Positions 11,915-23,374 are shown, numbered from the stretch's first letter. The stretch is 64,000 nucleotides of DNA from Hyposmocoma kahamanoa (GCF_003589595.1 NW_020656077.1:625797-689796), one strand, 5' to 3'. The notes: generated by a model from the sequence alone, not told the origin. Numbers and translations: made by a program.

Positions 11915-12754
11915 GAAGAACTTGATACCTACATAAATTTAAAAGGAAAAATGAACGTCTTACTTTTTAACTCGGTAATAAGATTGCAACTTCGCCTTAC
12001 ATCTAGTCTAGTGTTCACTCTGTATTATGCTACAGACTGGTCTTTAATTAAATAAACTCAAGCACGAAGAACCAAGGTCGTGTAACAAATAACCTTCCTA
12101 TTATCATGCTTTTATTTTTCCAATAATATCTGTTGCATACTAATAATAGGGGTTAAAGTATGAAATTGCCGATTTGTACTGAAAATTATTATTATTCGCT
12201 TCAGATGTTTGTTCGTAGTAGCAGAAAACAACAAGTTTTCAGTTTGTTCCTAAAAATAATAAACAACTTGCTGAATATTCCTAAATCTGCCAAACTTTGT
12301 CACATTTAATATAACGTTAACATGTTCTGTCGCAATGAAAATTAATAAAAATTAAATCTGCCCAAATGGCAGAAATCTGTCACAAATGGTCACACTATTC
12401 TCAATCTCAAAGTGACATTGACATTGGCAAGAGGGCTCTTGTCAAAATGTTTCTTTGCTAACTTTCGTATTTCCTATTTAAAGGTTATCTAAACATTTTC
12501 GTCATACTGTATTTTATTTTTTACTTTATGTCATTATTGTTTAATTGATTTTTTTTAATGTTACAGATGTGTACCATAAAATAACCAACATACAAGAAGG
12601 TTACCTAATCTATAGTCGAACTGAATCAATTGCGTTGTGTTCTTGCAACAATTCTAAAATACATTGTTTTGCAATTTCTCTATTCCAGACTTCTAAAAAT
12701 ATACAAAAATATATTGATAACTAGGCATAAACTAAAACTTACAATTATACTAGC
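11915..12754. other. AT-rich DNA, no gene seen
   Basis: The frame at 12630 that enters the RTE tail is repeat-derived. Confidence 0.35.
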
Positions 12755-13010
12755 AAAGTCCATGAACGGCACTTCGTTGATTTTGGGTCAGCTTTCGCCA
12801 TCCTTCTTTATCATGAGCTTTTCGGTGAAGCAAAACATCGTGATGAAACCTGCACGTCGAAGAAGGTTCACAATCCTCGGAAAACGTGTGATGTCCCCAA
12901 CCCGCATTGGGCCAGTGGCGGACTATGACTTAAACCCTCGTCTGAAAAGAGACCCGTGCCCAGCAGTGTGACGTATAAAAGGGCTGATGATGGTGATGCT
13001 GATTTCGAGC
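12755..13010 (+). mobile_element. RTE-type LINE 3'-end fragment
   Basis: GTCAGCTTTCGCCATCCTTC, GAGCTTTTCGGTGAAG, GCATTGGGCCAGTGGCGGAC and GAGACCCGTGCCCAGCAGTG follow one another, and the fragment ends in GATGATGGTGATG. This order and the GATGAT tail match, from memory, the 3' end of RTE-like elements common in Lepidoptera. The reverse-transcriptase part is absent, so it is a dead 5'-truncated copy. Confidence 0.7.
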
Positions 13011-13023
13011 AATGTTTAAATAA

Positions 13024-13165
13024 TTAACCGACTTCAAAAATGGAGGAGGTTCTCAATTCGACAAACTAGGGAATGAAACCGGCTTCGTGCAGTTTTCGGT
13101 AATCGATTTTATTAAAACTTGGCAAATAGATGTAACTCCACGAACTTTTGGGGCCAGTTTTTTGG
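13024..13165 (+). repeat. 'aaccgacttcaaaa' family repeat, internally deleted
   Basis: The head AACCGACTTCAAAAATGGAG, GGTTCTCAATTCGA is joined directly to AAACTAGGGAATGAAACCGG and the AAATAGATGTAACTCC block, so the GTATGTTACG...TGGTCCC middle seen at 22.4 kb is missing. Confidence 0.65.
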
Positions 13166-13683
13166 TCCTTTATTATTAAAATCGAAATAACCTCTATAGC
13201 TTATTTTAATTTCAATACAGACTTTTGGTAATTCTTATATATTTCGAAAACTTTATTGGGTACCATTAAGGTCGTTGTTATGCAAATATTATAAGTATAC
13301 TTAAATTTTTTGTCATGCGAGAGTTTCTCACGAAAAAGTAACTATATTTTTTATGTATTGTAAGACTGCTTTGTACTTTCTCAGAAAAAATATGTATGTA
13401 AATGTTTTAGAACGTTTAAGAAACCGATCTCTTACCCGACGGTCTCCAACCGAATACATATTAAAGGAGAATTAATGCAAATTATGAGCTCCGGAGGGCT
13501 TTGCGACCTTTGTATTGAAACATTTCCATAATTACTTAGATTGAGTTTAGAAGTGGATTTAGCAAATGGCGAAATTTAAGTGGTTTGAGTATTCCAGTAA
13601 CCACGATGTCTAACAGATATACCTACGCTTTAGCAAATACAAGCATAATTACTTGCAAAATTACTTGTGTGGAAACTTTCTTT

Positions 13684-13796
13684 TAATATAATATAATATA
13701 ATATAATATAATATAATATAATATAATATANNNNNNNNNNTAATATAATATAATATAATATAATATAATATAATATAATATAATATAATATAATAA
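13684..13796. repeat. (TAATA)n pentanucleotide microsatellite spanning an assembly gap
   Basis: Pure 5-base repeat on both sides of a 10-N gap (13731-13740). Its true length is unknown. The gap means the assembly collapsed or guessed this tract, and the frame translated through it is not real. Confidence 0.95.
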
Positions 13797-14068
13797 AGTG
13801 GTATTTGATATTATCAATGTCACCGCACAACAATTGTAAACACATTTTAAAGCTTATAATATGACTATTAACCCATACATGTGCATTTCTTTAAAATCAA
13901 CTTTAACGTAACATAAACGATAAAAGTAAATATTAATGTTCGATAAGAATTACATTAGTAACGCCCATTATCTACCAAAACAGAGGGCAAAAGGAATTTC
14001 TGCAGCCAACAGTGTTTTGTTATCGAGTTTTTTTAGGTTTAAACAAAAACATTAAGTAAATAACGCTC

Positions 14069-14128
14069 ACACTCAAGGCCCCGCACTAGGGAAACCTTGT
14101 ATCGCGGATGCCATGGACATATACATAG
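14069..14128 (-). repeat. SINE family A fragment (body only)
   Basis: Contains CCCCGCACTAGGGAAACC and CATAGACAACCACAA in minus orientation, without the tRNA-like head. It abuts an opposite-oriented piece of the same family. Confidence 0.7.
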
Positions 14129-14149
14129 ACAACCACAACACAACACTCT

Positions 14150-14345
14150 CGTGAGTTCGAGTGTAATTTGTGGTTGTCTATGTGTGTGTGTGTGTCCTCG
14201 TTTTTTTTAGTTTTTTTTACGGGAGGATATCTTTATAGATACTCCTGAGTCCAGGGAGACTCAGGGGTTATGTGGGTACTCTCCCTCCAGACTGGAGGAC
14301 CTACCATGTGTGTGTCCCCTAGTGCGGGGTTATGAGTGTGCGCGT
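14150..14345 (+). repeat. SINE family A fragment split by a short insertion
   Basis: Starts at CTCGTGAGTTCGAGTGTAAT and runs to TGTGTGTGTGTGTCC, is interrupted at about 14200-14305, then resumes at TCCCCTAGTGCGGGGTTATG. The interrupting piece holds TTTTTTACGGGAGG, a CTGAGTCC/GGGAGACTCAGG hairpin and CCTCCAGACTGGAGG, and looks like another retroposon tail. Confidence 0.6.
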
Positions 14346-14520
14346 TATTATTATTATTATTATTATGTTTATTATAAACTCTCGCCTCTCCCAAGGCCTA
14401 AAAGATTAATTATTAATTATTATTATATTATTATTATTATTATTAGACTAATTATTAATTATTATTATATTATTATTATTATTATTATTATTATGATTAT
14501 TATTATTATTATTATTATTG
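14343..14520 (+). repeat. (TTA)n microsatellite grown from a SINE tail
   Basis: The GCGCGTTATTATTA tail of the SINE passes into long TTA arrays interrupted by ATTAATTATTA blocks and a unique stretch (about 14375-14405). A second SINE in inverse orientation closes the array. Confidence 0.85.
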
Positions 14521-14656
14521 TATCACAAATTACACTCAAACTCGCGATATAAATAAATGTAGGATATACAAATATTTCTTACGGCCCGGGAATCGAACCG
14601 AGAATCTTCTGCGTGGCAGTCCAGCATAGTAACCGTTCGGTCACTGAGGCAGTTAG
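14521..14656 (-). repeat. tRNA-derived SINE, family A, head-containing copy
   Basis: In minus orientation it carries the B box (GGTTCGATTCC, read from GGAATCGAACC) and the A-box region TGACCGAACGG, with part of the body. The tail merges into the TTA array. Confidence 0.75.
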
Positions 14657-15778
14657 GTATAAATGAAACTAATTAACATATACTACAGTAAACCCTAACC
14701 ATGGAACCTGTAAATAGTCCGAAACGTAATTTATTAAACGAACATGTATCCCGCGATTTGGTTCGGAAGACACAGTTTCATTTATAATTTTATTTGAAAG
14801 AGGCTATTATTGTTTGCTCAGACACAGCATTTTCTTCTCAAACTCGTATCTTAAAGCACAAAGTTACTGTAATGCAAAAAATGGATTGTATACACAAATA
14901 TTGCAGAATGATTTTACATAACTTTTCCTTCATGTTCACACACGGACTTTTACTTATTCTTAAAGTAATGCGTCCAAATTAACACCCCTGATAAGAAATT
15001 TAAAATAAATAGAAAGTTTTGCCATTTTCGTAATAATCACTCATTATATACGAGTTTGGATCAAATAACTTATATAACTTGTATCAACTTTAATCATAAG
15101 AAAACTCTGAACATGTTAGAAATATAAAGACAACATAAAAATTACCACATAATCATATAAGAAAATTAAAAAGAAATCAAAAGTTCCATCAGATGAAATT
15201 GAATTACCATACTCAGCTATTACGTTCCATGCAAGTACCGTGGGAATGAGCTGCTATTAAATTAAAGACAGACTTTGATATCCTTTCATTGAACAATAAT
15301 TATTGAGTGTCGAATCTATCCCTAATTGACATATTCCGGCTTGGTATAAGTCATGAACAGTGTACGTGCTATAAAAGATTACACAGATACGTATCGTCGG
15401 GGGTAGTGTAATTACGCGTAACTAGCATTGGATTATGAGTTTCCATTTCGATAATTTAGTGGAAAAATAAAATCCGCGTAAATGTTGCGGCAACCAAGTT
15501 AGCGTGATTTACGGGAATCTATTGTTATGAGTCCGTAGACAATATAAATTAATGCTTAATGTGAATAAAGTAAAATTACACAGTAATAACGTTAGATCCC
15601 TCTCCTGTAAAAGTTGATTTACTGCAGATACGCGCCTATTACCAATGCTACATACGCGTATTGCACTATCTCCGACGACATAGACAAATGGCTAGGGGTA
15701 ACTATACAGTTCTTTTCTATTGCAATTATAAAAAATAGTAATTATAAAGTGCCGTACACACATAAGTCTCAAACTATG
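14657..15778. other. AT-rich DNA, no gene seen
   Basis: Short frames at 14794 and 15614 lack any supporting signal. Confidence 0.35.
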
Positions 15779-15930
15779 GAGTTTCCTTTACTACGAGTAA
15801 CAGAGCAGCGGAATTCAATCTCTAAACCAATTTAGAAAAGTTCATTACCTAAATTGGTCCTACTGAGAATGGAAACCGGGAACTCTTTATTCAACACCCT
15901 CAAGGCAAACCGTTGGGCCACCGAGATTAG
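15779..15930 (-). repeat. tRNA-derived SINE, family C
   Basis: The plus strand shows CAATTTAGAAAAGTTCATT, TTGGTCCTACTGAGAATGGA and CCGTTGGGCCACCGAGAT; the minus strand therefore begins with a tRNA-like A box (TGGCCCAACGG). Related copies lie at 57.2 and 63.8 kb. Confidence 0.6.
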
Positions 15931-16284
15931 TATAATATTGCCAAACACAGAAAAAAATTTCATTGTGTTTACTATTTTAAATTCAACGTTTAAAATTTTT
16001 GTTAAAAATCTATAATATTATGAAAAGCATCTCAGAAACATTTTTCGACACCACTGCACTAACCCGTATTAGTAGACTGCGTTTAAAGTCAAATTGTCAG
16101 CTAATTTAATTTTTGTTTTTATTAAATTAAATTCAAAATGGAAAATAATAATCATATCAGTACTTTATTGTACGTAAAAAAAATATATACTAAAAAAAAC
16201 ATTAATAAATTATTGTTTTAAAAATTTCAAAACTTATCACAACTCTTAAAGTGGCAATGTTTAAATTATCTTAACTATCTAATT

Positions 16285-16560
16285 TCTTTTTTCTTTTTTT
16301 TGTAAATAATAGACACTCGTTTGGCCACAATGTCACCTGATGTTAAGCGACAATGTGATCGACGGGTACGCGTTTGCCGAAAAAATGCTTATTCGCTCTA
16401 GTCTTGAATATCTCCAAATTGTACTTTTCGAGATACACAGACGCCGCCGGTGGAGTATTCCATTCTTTTGCCGTACGCATCAGAAAGGACGAAACAAAGC
16501 TCTTTGTGCAAATGGGTGGTACATCAACGACATAAGTTTTAAGCCAAGTCAACTTAATTG
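16285..16560 (-). mobile_element. jockey/CR1-type LINE 3' end with ORF2 C-terminus
   Basis: The minus frame reads ...SFL.RTAKEWN.PPA..Y.EKYNLEIFKTRANKHFFGKR..., the C-terminal signature I know from lepidopteran non-LTR ORFs. It is followed by a stop, CATCAGGTGACATTGTGGCC and an A-rich tail (TTTTTTT near 16290 on the plus strand). The remaining roughly 80 codons have no internal stop, so the insertion may be fairly recent; the upstream part of the apparent 99-codon frame comes from the neighbouring 290-bp repeat. Confidence 0.7.
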
Positions 16561-16601
16561 AAACAAATATCGAATTGGCTTTGTTGTTTGAGAATAAAAG
16601 A

Positions 16602-16815
16602 TTTTTTTTTATATACTTATTACCAAGTGATGGGACGAACAAGTCGTACGCCTGGTGGTGAGCGACTTGCCTGTTCAGAACAGTTGCAGTACCGCTCAGA
16701 GCTTTAAATTAGTGAAAAAATCTTTGGGGCACTGTCACTGCGCCCATCACCCTGAGACATAAGTGAACAAGTCCTATGTGCCTGTAATTTCACCAGCTCC
16801 CTTAACCCTTTCAAA
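16602..16815 (-). repeat. 290-bp A-tailed repeat, copy 4, 5'-truncated
   Basis: Has the T9 run, CCAAGTGATGGGACGAACAA, GTCGTACGCCTGGTGGT and ends inside CACCAGCTCCCTTAACCC. It lies immediately next to the LINE tail at 16.3-16.6 kb. Confidence 0.75.
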
Positions 16816-17406
16816 ATCATCTTGTAACTTATACCATACACTGTATATTATAACTTAACGGGACATGATCGAGTAAAGTCTTTTAACTCAATATTAAGAT
16901 CTCAAACCATTGACAACCACTTGTAACTATGATGTTGTTTAGGAAACGCTTTCCTGATTACTTTTTAATTAATTATTAAAATGTTCTACTAAAAAGTTTG
17001 TATTATTTGAATGATTAAATACTATTATTTTTTCACTGTAGTTTTAGATTTTATAAGGGCTGTGGAAGAATTCGGAGAGATTTTGTCATTGGCTTACAAT
17101 TATATGGACGTCGGGTCCGCTCTAAAAAGTGTCCGAACTTAAAGGGCGTTAAAATCATATAATATACAGAGCGTCATTCACGCTTTAGTCTTCGTTAGTT
17201 CGACTGACAACGAAGCAAGCAAAATTAGACAGTACTGCGATGACATTACAATTTAAATTCAACGTTTTAGCTTTTTCATATTCCTTTACATGTCACTACG
17301 TTTAAATAGGTTGACTTGGGACATTTTCTTCGTGGTTTTTGTATTAGACCCGTAGTCCATTTATTTGTAAGTCAATGGATTTTGTGTATATTTTCATAAT
17401 TGTAAA
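16816..17406. other. AT-rich DNA, no gene seen
   Basis: No feature recognised. Confidence 0.3.
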
Positions 17407-17695
17407 TTTTTTTATGATACTAAGTAAAGTAACGAACAAGTCGTGCGCCTGGTGCTAAGCGCCTAAAATGCCTGCCCATAGCTGTTGCGGTGCCACTCAG
17501 AGTTTTTGAATCGCAAACATCTGAGGGACACGGCCACTGCGCCAGTTACGCTGAGACATAAGTTAACAAGTCCCATGTGCCTGTAATTTCACCAGTACCC
17601 TTCAACACCGGAACGCAATAATGTGAGCATTATTGCTTGGCGGCGGAAATAGGTACGTTGGCAGTATTTCCCTGGACGAACTCTTTCAGAAGTAA
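17407..17695 (-). repeat. 290-bp A-tailed repeat, copy 5, near full length
   Basis: Covers the family almost end to end. The internal hairpin is perfect (GCAATAATG at 17615-17623, loop TGAG, CATTATTGC at 17628-17636) and differs from copy 9 by a paired change in both arms. Confidence 0.8.
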
Positions 17696-18231
17696 ACGGA
17701 ACGAAAATAAATTTTTGCAATAAAAAATTGCTAAAACAAATTTATTGCTCTATTATGATATCAAACACTTAATTTCTGGAAATAAATACAGGAGATACCC
17801 AGCGCTTAACCTGCTTGGGTAAGTATCACTGTCTCCTTCAATCCAAGTAAGGATACGACCCGTTATGATGTATATGTAATGGTGTTCATTCATTCATTCT
17901 TTTATTCATTTAAATCTTCCGGTTATGAAGGGTGACGGTGCTGGTGAAACTGAATACAAGACTTGGGACTTGTGAAAGACGCAGTGACTATGCACCTTAG
18001 AAAGTCACAAATTCATTCATTCATTCTTCTGTAACAAGATTCCGATTGATACACAAAATTTGCCATTCACGAGGCTTAAAACTATAGTGAAACAAATCTG
18101 TATACTAAAGGTTATTATACAAGTTCTGCGTACTTGGATGACAAAAATACGTGCTAGTAACCCAAGGCTCATTGGCTCTTGGAGGTAGTCTCGATCTCCG
18201 ATGTTTGAAAACAAAAAAATATATATTGTTA

Positions 18232-18390
18232 ATGTTGAATGTGTGCAAATGTTATTTACAAAGAGCAACCCCTAGAGTTTCTTGCTCATTCTTCTCAGGG
18301 GAATCTGCCTTGTTTAATCGATGTGACGATTTCAAGTGTTATAATGCTTACCTATGAAATAAAGATTATTTAGGTTTGATTTTGGTTAAG
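18232..18390 (+). mobile_element. LINE 3'-UTR fragment
   Basis: AAGAGCAACCCCTAGAGTTT, CTTGCTCATTCTTCTCAGGG, GAATCTGCCTTG and the end AATAAAGATTATTTAGGTTTGATTTTGG match, from memory, a widespread lepidopteran non-LTR 3' end. Smaller relatives lie at about 38025 (plus) and 56165 (minus). Confidence 0.5.
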
Positions 18391-18397
18391 ATTCTTA

Positions 18398-18749
18398 GCA
18401 CACGAAGTATTTTATACGCGTCTTAAACGCTCGCTTCACGAACGCGCGTTTACGGCGCCGTAAAAGCGCGTAATCTGCGCGTATACGCGCCGCAGACACG
18501 CTCGCTGTTGTGAATCGATTCAAACACGCGCAAACATTGAGTTGCAAGCAAGAAACTTACACAGAATTTCATGTAGTTCCTTCATTAAAAATTAATTGAA
18601 ATTAACAACGAAACTAAAAAATATTTCTAAAAAATATCTCTTAGCAAACGGCGCGTATACGCGTAGATGACTCGTTTTAAAGGGCGCATACGCGCGTTCA
18701 AGCCGCGTATACACGTGTCGTAGGCGCGTATAAAATACGCCGTGTGCTC
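18398..18749. mobile_element. CpG-rich MITE with TTA target duplication
   Basis: The left end GCACACGAAGTATTTTATAC and the right end, which reads GAGCACACGGCGTATTTTAT on the minus strand, are inverted repeats extending through TATACGCG. TTA flanks both sides (18395-18397 and 18750-18752). The 352-bp body is dense in CGCG/ACGCG and GTATACGC steps with an AT-rich centre and no ORF. TIR plus TTA duplication suggests PIF/Harbinger mobilisation. Confidence 0.65.
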
Positions 18750-18773
18750 TTAGGTCTATGCGATTTAATGTGG

Positions 18774-18870
18774 ATTTAAAGCTCTGAATACCAAGACAGC
18801 TGTGTCACTTACCACCAAGCGCATAACTTGTTCATCCCATCACACTACATAGCATAAAAATAATTAAAAA
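18774..18870 (+). repeat. 290-bp A-tailed repeat, copy 6, 3' fragment
   Basis: TTAAAGCTCTGAATACC, GTCACTTACCACCAAGCGCA, CCATCACACT and an A-rich end in sense orientation; only the last third of the family remains. Confidence 0.65.
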
Positions 18871-19299
18871 CCTGTAGGCGTTGTACAAATATTCCCACTG
18901 CACGTTTATTTTGTTTGCCTACACGTTACACAAAAATAAATTAAAGGTATACATTAACACCTGGACAACGGCGGGTCGCTTTGTAATTGAAAGCTAGCGA
19001 TAATTATCATAGATAAGAAACGAATGAGTTTCCTTATTCAACTCCGCTTGGGACTAATTAAATAAGAACTAGAAAGTATGTGCTGGGAAAAACAGTTGAA
19101 GATCGAGCAGATAATTTACCTAAGTATGTACAGACTTATTGCGCATTGTGAAGATTTTGAAAACAATATTTAATTCCTAGTACTAATTAAGTAGTAATTT
19201 GTTTTTGCTCATTTTATTTATTTATTCTTATTTGTTTATCGCGTTTTCATTGTTTCCACTTTAAATTTGAAGACTCGCCTAAAAAGGTGATTTAATTTT

Positions 19300-19497
19300 T
19301 TTACGTACTCAACATAGCCCCGCTCTAGGGAAACCCTGTGTCGCGGGTGCCATGGATACGCACATAGACAACTACAAATTACACCTAAACTCACGAGAGA
19401 AATAAATGTAGGCCATACAAATATTTCTCCCGGCCCGGGAATCCAACCTGGAAGTCCGGCCGGTATGGTAACCATTCGGCCACGGAGGCAGTTAATT
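19300..19497 (-). repeat. tRNA-derived SINE, family A, full copy
   Basis: Minus orientation with head (TGGCCGAATGG A-box region) and a slightly damaged B box (TTGGATTCC), body GTTGTCTATGTGCGTATCC and CCCTAGAGCGGGGC. Confidence 0.8.
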
Positions 19498-21553
19498 TTA
19501 AAGATTGTCCTTAATGCTTTTGATATTGCAGTATTAAATCTGGAATCCTAGACTAACAAAAACGTACCTATGTCGCAATACTTGTAATTGCCACTTTCAT
19601 TATTATCTTAGGAGTATAGAACCACAGAAATGAATGTTATTATTAATTTTACATCACGCATGACAAATGCATCTGTTTTTCATAAAGTTTCTACAATACG
19701 CTAATACGTTTAAACTGAAAGATCTATCTAAAATGATCTTTGCGTGTACGTTGCCGACTCAGGCGTGTGGCGCATATAAAGTTGACATATTTAAAAACTG
19801 ACCATTTTTTATTTTAAATTAAATATACCAATCAATAACAGTCACAAATCAAGAAAATACGCGTTCCACTGACAACTGGAGGGATAAAATTTACGTCAAA
19901 CCATATGAAGGATGGCAGTAATATTACGTCATACGCATATTTACGAGGTAGTTATGTTGTATCGTATATAAGAAATGGAAATTAATGTGAAATGAATTCT
20001 GTTTGTTTTATGAAAATAGGTAGGTATAGTAAAAAGGTGCAAGGCATGTACCATTTGAGACGGAAATCTGAAATATAAATTCCATAAACCATTGTATTAT
20101 TTTTACAGTGTAGGGTGAAGCTGCAGCTGAACTGCTGACTGTGAAAAGAACTTTTGCAGCTATGTAAAGCACACTAACTTCTAAAATAAAGGTTTGCTCG
20201 GAACGGTAACGTAACCGTGTTGTATGAATCAAGAATTGTTGATTTTTCTCATAAATATCAAAAAATATTTATGAGATATAGGTCAATAAACAAAAAAGTT
20301 ATAACAATTTTTCCGAAAAATAAAACATTTTTATTGCTTCTTCTAAAATGTTGCGTTTTATCATTTACGTCAATTGATGACTACTGCACCTAAGCATCGC
20401 GCTGAGCTGGCAAACAAAACCAAAAGGGCCGTACCTTTTACCTACCTTAGCTGACAAAATGACAGAGAGAATGATTTGGGTACCCTCCGCCCCGTACAGT
20501 GACATGTCCCTATTGTTACTTTGTTACTATTTCACAACTTACTTTTATTTACTGTACTGTTTTGTTCAAACAATCGTTTCATTTTTCTTCCAACAAATCT
20601 AATCTTCCTTGGCTACAACATTCATTTAACTTTCAAGAAACGAATCGAAATGTTGTCAAATTGTTTTAACTTTAAAAAATAAAATCCAACCAAAATAAAT
20701 CGAAATGAACAACTCAGTTGAAAAGACGGGCGATTCCATGAACTCTAACGCATAACCCAAATAAGAGAAATAATAAAAACCGGGCGCTATCTTAAAGGTA
20801 CTAAATAAGACAAGCGATTCGAGATAAAGTAATTTAAGTCATGGAACTTCTTCGGTTTAAGGAAGCCAATTACATTACGTATCTTCACATCACACAATAA
20901 TTTGTCGGCTGTTTTAAATGTTACATATCTCGATTGACCCGAGTAACGAAGTACCACTGACGTTTGGTCACGCACTGAACTCGAAGTCTACGAAATTATG
21001 GTTCGGTTACTACTTAAGCATATCCAAACTATATCCAGCTAAGACCGCTGACTTATCATAAACGAATTTTTTACCTTAACAGCGTTTTTTATTGAAAATG
21101 ATGTTTTAAACTATAATGGACAAGGACGGGTCGATATCAAAAAGAAATTGTAACAAAACCTAAGTTTATCGCAAGTTCAACTGTTTTTTTTTTAGTATCT
21201 TGGTGTAACCGGCACAATCAATACTAAACAATCATAACGTAAGCGTCCCCACTTGTTCTCGTAACCGACATAGTGGCAAGAAAAGTGTTGCATCTTGTTG
21301 CACATTTTTAATTGCAAGGGTTACCTTAAACCTCAAAATTTTTTTAATAGAGATAGAAAAAATATTGTAAGCGCTAAAAAATGCTTAGCATCCATTGTTT
21401 TAAACAAAATTTAGCCGTTACATAATCGATTACGAAATTAATTATTAAAATTCAATTTAGTATCATATTTATGCGTAGAAATTAGAAAACCGTCTCCTGT
21501 GAAATTTGTTTTTCATCGTTTACACTAAGTCGGTGGCAATGGCTCATTACGAT
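19498..21553. other. AT-rich DNA, no gene seen
   Basis: Short minus-strand frames at 20008 and 20787 have no supporting signal. Confidence 0.35.
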
Positions 21554-21843
21554 ATTTTTTATGATACCTACTAAGTGACGAACAAGTGGTGCGCCTGATG
21601 GTAACGACACGCCTGTCCATAACAATTACAGTGCCACAGAGCTTTAAATTGCAAAGATCTGCGGTGCACTTCCCTCTGCGCCCATCACCCTGAGACATAA
21701 GTTAAAAAATCCCAGTCCCAAACGACCCAGTAATTTCACCAGCACACTTACGTTTCAAAACCGGAACGCAGTAATGCTCATATTACTACTTAGAGGCAGT
21801 ACTTCCTTGCATTAACTCTTTCAGAAGGAACTCTACTGCTACT
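21554..21843 (-). repeat. 290-bp A-tailed repeat, copy 7
   Basis: Near full length, with a small duplication around AAAAAATCCCAGTCCCAAACGA. Its 5' end (TAGTAGCAGTAGAG on the minus strand) lies within about 50 bp of the 3' end of the RTE remnant on the same strand. Confidence 0.75.
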
Positions 21844-21879
21844 AAATGAATATAAAACCGGTACGACATAATACAGATT

Positions 21880-22205
21880 TTTTTAATTTGCTGCTGGGAA
21901 AAGGTCTCTTCTCTCGACAACTACAACTCCCGGTTTGACGCAATGTTAGGGTCGTCCTGTATACACGTGTCCGAGTCATTCCGCTACCTCCTTCGTGGTC
22001 TGTCTCATCGTCCTTGGCCGTTCTCCGGCATTTCACCAAGTGGCTGTGTGTTTCCGTCTCTGGGGTGCATGAGGAAGACGTGTCCAAGCCAATGCCATTT
22101 CAGCGATTTTCTCTTGGCAATCTTGTGCCCGACTCGTTCAGTTCTGAGTTCCGTGTCGTCGGATGTCGTCCATCCAGAGCTGTTGTGGTCTGGCGAAGAA
22201 TACAA
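21880..22205 (-). pseudogene. decayed RTE-type LINE ORF2 C-terminus
   Basis: The minus strand encodes ...ERVGHKIAKRKSLKWHWLGHV..., then a GRPRRRW-like and RELW-KSREETF-like stretch with stops replacing the Trp and other codons. The order KLKWQWAGH...RPRRRWxDDL...RELW is the known end of RTE-clade reverse transcriptase ORFs. At least three nonsense changes show it is dead. Confidence 0.6.
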
Positions 22206-22412
22206 AATTATTTTATAATTATAGATCCCGTTGTTAACAAGTTGCCCTCAAAGTGAAGGATGCGGACTCAGTTTATTTATAAATAAATTGCATGAAACAT
22301 ATTATTTACAACTGCTCACTGCTGAAATAAAAAAAATATTTTTATAATAATAAAGACTACCTAGTAACAACTGAAAACTGAACTGAAACTTGGACTAGAA
22401 CATTGTTAATTT

Positions 22413-22620
22413 TTAACCGACTTCAAAAAAGGAGTAGGTTCTCAATTTGACTGCATGTTCTTTTTTTCTTTTCTTTTTTTTTGTTTTTTGTATGTATGTT
22501 ACGCGATAACTCCGGTACATGTGAACCGATTTTCATGATTTTGTTTTTGTTGGAAAGGGGGTACTTCCATAGTGGTCCCATTTCATTTTGAAGAAAATCA
22601 TCCACCTCGAAGGGTGGCTG
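22413..22620 (+). repeat. 'aaccgacttcaaaa' family repeat, most complete head
   Basis: AACCGACTTCAAAAAAGGAG, GGTTCTCAATTTGAC, T-rich spacer, GTATGTTACGCGATAACTCC, GTGAACCGATTTTCATGATT, GTGGTCCCATTTCATTTTGA. The 3' block (AATAAAACTTAGCAAATAG) appears displaced at about 22815-22850 after roughly 180 bp of unrelated DNA. Confidence 0.65.
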
Positions 22621-22970
22621 TTCACGCATGAAGATTCATTTTTATAAATAGAGCCCAACTTTAATTTAGGAGGAATTACTTTAATGGTTGATTTTGCTTT
22701 TTCTCCAATTCAAGGCGTTTTTCTCTCAATATACTTTGAGTAGTGTCGTAGTGAGAGCCTATTTTTATTATCTCCAGTGTCAAGTCCTGTATAGTGGCGA
22801 ACTAGGGGATATTTCAATAAAACTTAGCAAATAGACGTAATTCCACGTACTAAGATTATATTGTTTAGTTTTAAGCTCTCATGTAAGCATCAATACGAAT
22901 AAAATATCTTTGAACTAAAAGTTACCTAAACAGCTGCGATAATCGGTAAAGAAGTGGTAATGGCTATTAC

Positions 22971-23097
22971 TTTTTTTACTTCAACATTTTCACAAGTTTT
23001 ATAGAATAGCTTAAATATCTATAACCTTTTGTAGTTTAAAAGGTTATAGATCTTTAAGCTATTCTATAAAACTTGTGAAAATGATGAAGTAAAAAAA
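22971..23097. repeat. long near-perfect hairpin
   Basis: Arms 22971-23030 and 23038-23097 are inverted copies with about two mismatches (CAAC/CATC and AAAT/AAAG) around a 7-base loop GTAGTTT. The left flank is the AT-rich end of a repeat; the right continues into AT-rich DNA. Too long and too regular for a typical animal pre-miRNA; a foldback MITE or a recent inverted duplication is more likely. Confidence 0.8.
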
Positions 23098-23207
23098 ATA
23101 GGGATTAAAAACTTTACGTTCATGATGTCTGATTTTTTTGGTTCTTTTATAAAAACTTTTATAAATATATAGTGAAACGTGTTGCATATGTCATCAGTAC
23201 AATAACA

Positions 23208-23374
23208 GCCTCCGTGGCCAAACGGTTAGCATTAGCCGGACTGCCACGCAGAGGTCCCGGGTTCAATTCCCGTTTCGGGAGAAATATTTGCATGGCCTAC
23301 ATTTTTGTCTCTCATGAGTCTGGGTGTAATTTATGGTTGTCTATGAGTATGTCCATGGCACCCACGACACCAGG
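23208..23374 (+). repeat. SINE family A, 5' part of a split copy
   Basis: Head with B box GGTTCAATTCC and body down to ACGACACCAGG, where it stops. The missing tail resumes at 24257, on the other side of an 882-bp insertion. Confidence 0.8.

Noticed and set aside
13630..13845. Frame translated as repeated YYIIL
   Set aside because: It is the (TAATA)n microsatellite read through an N gap.
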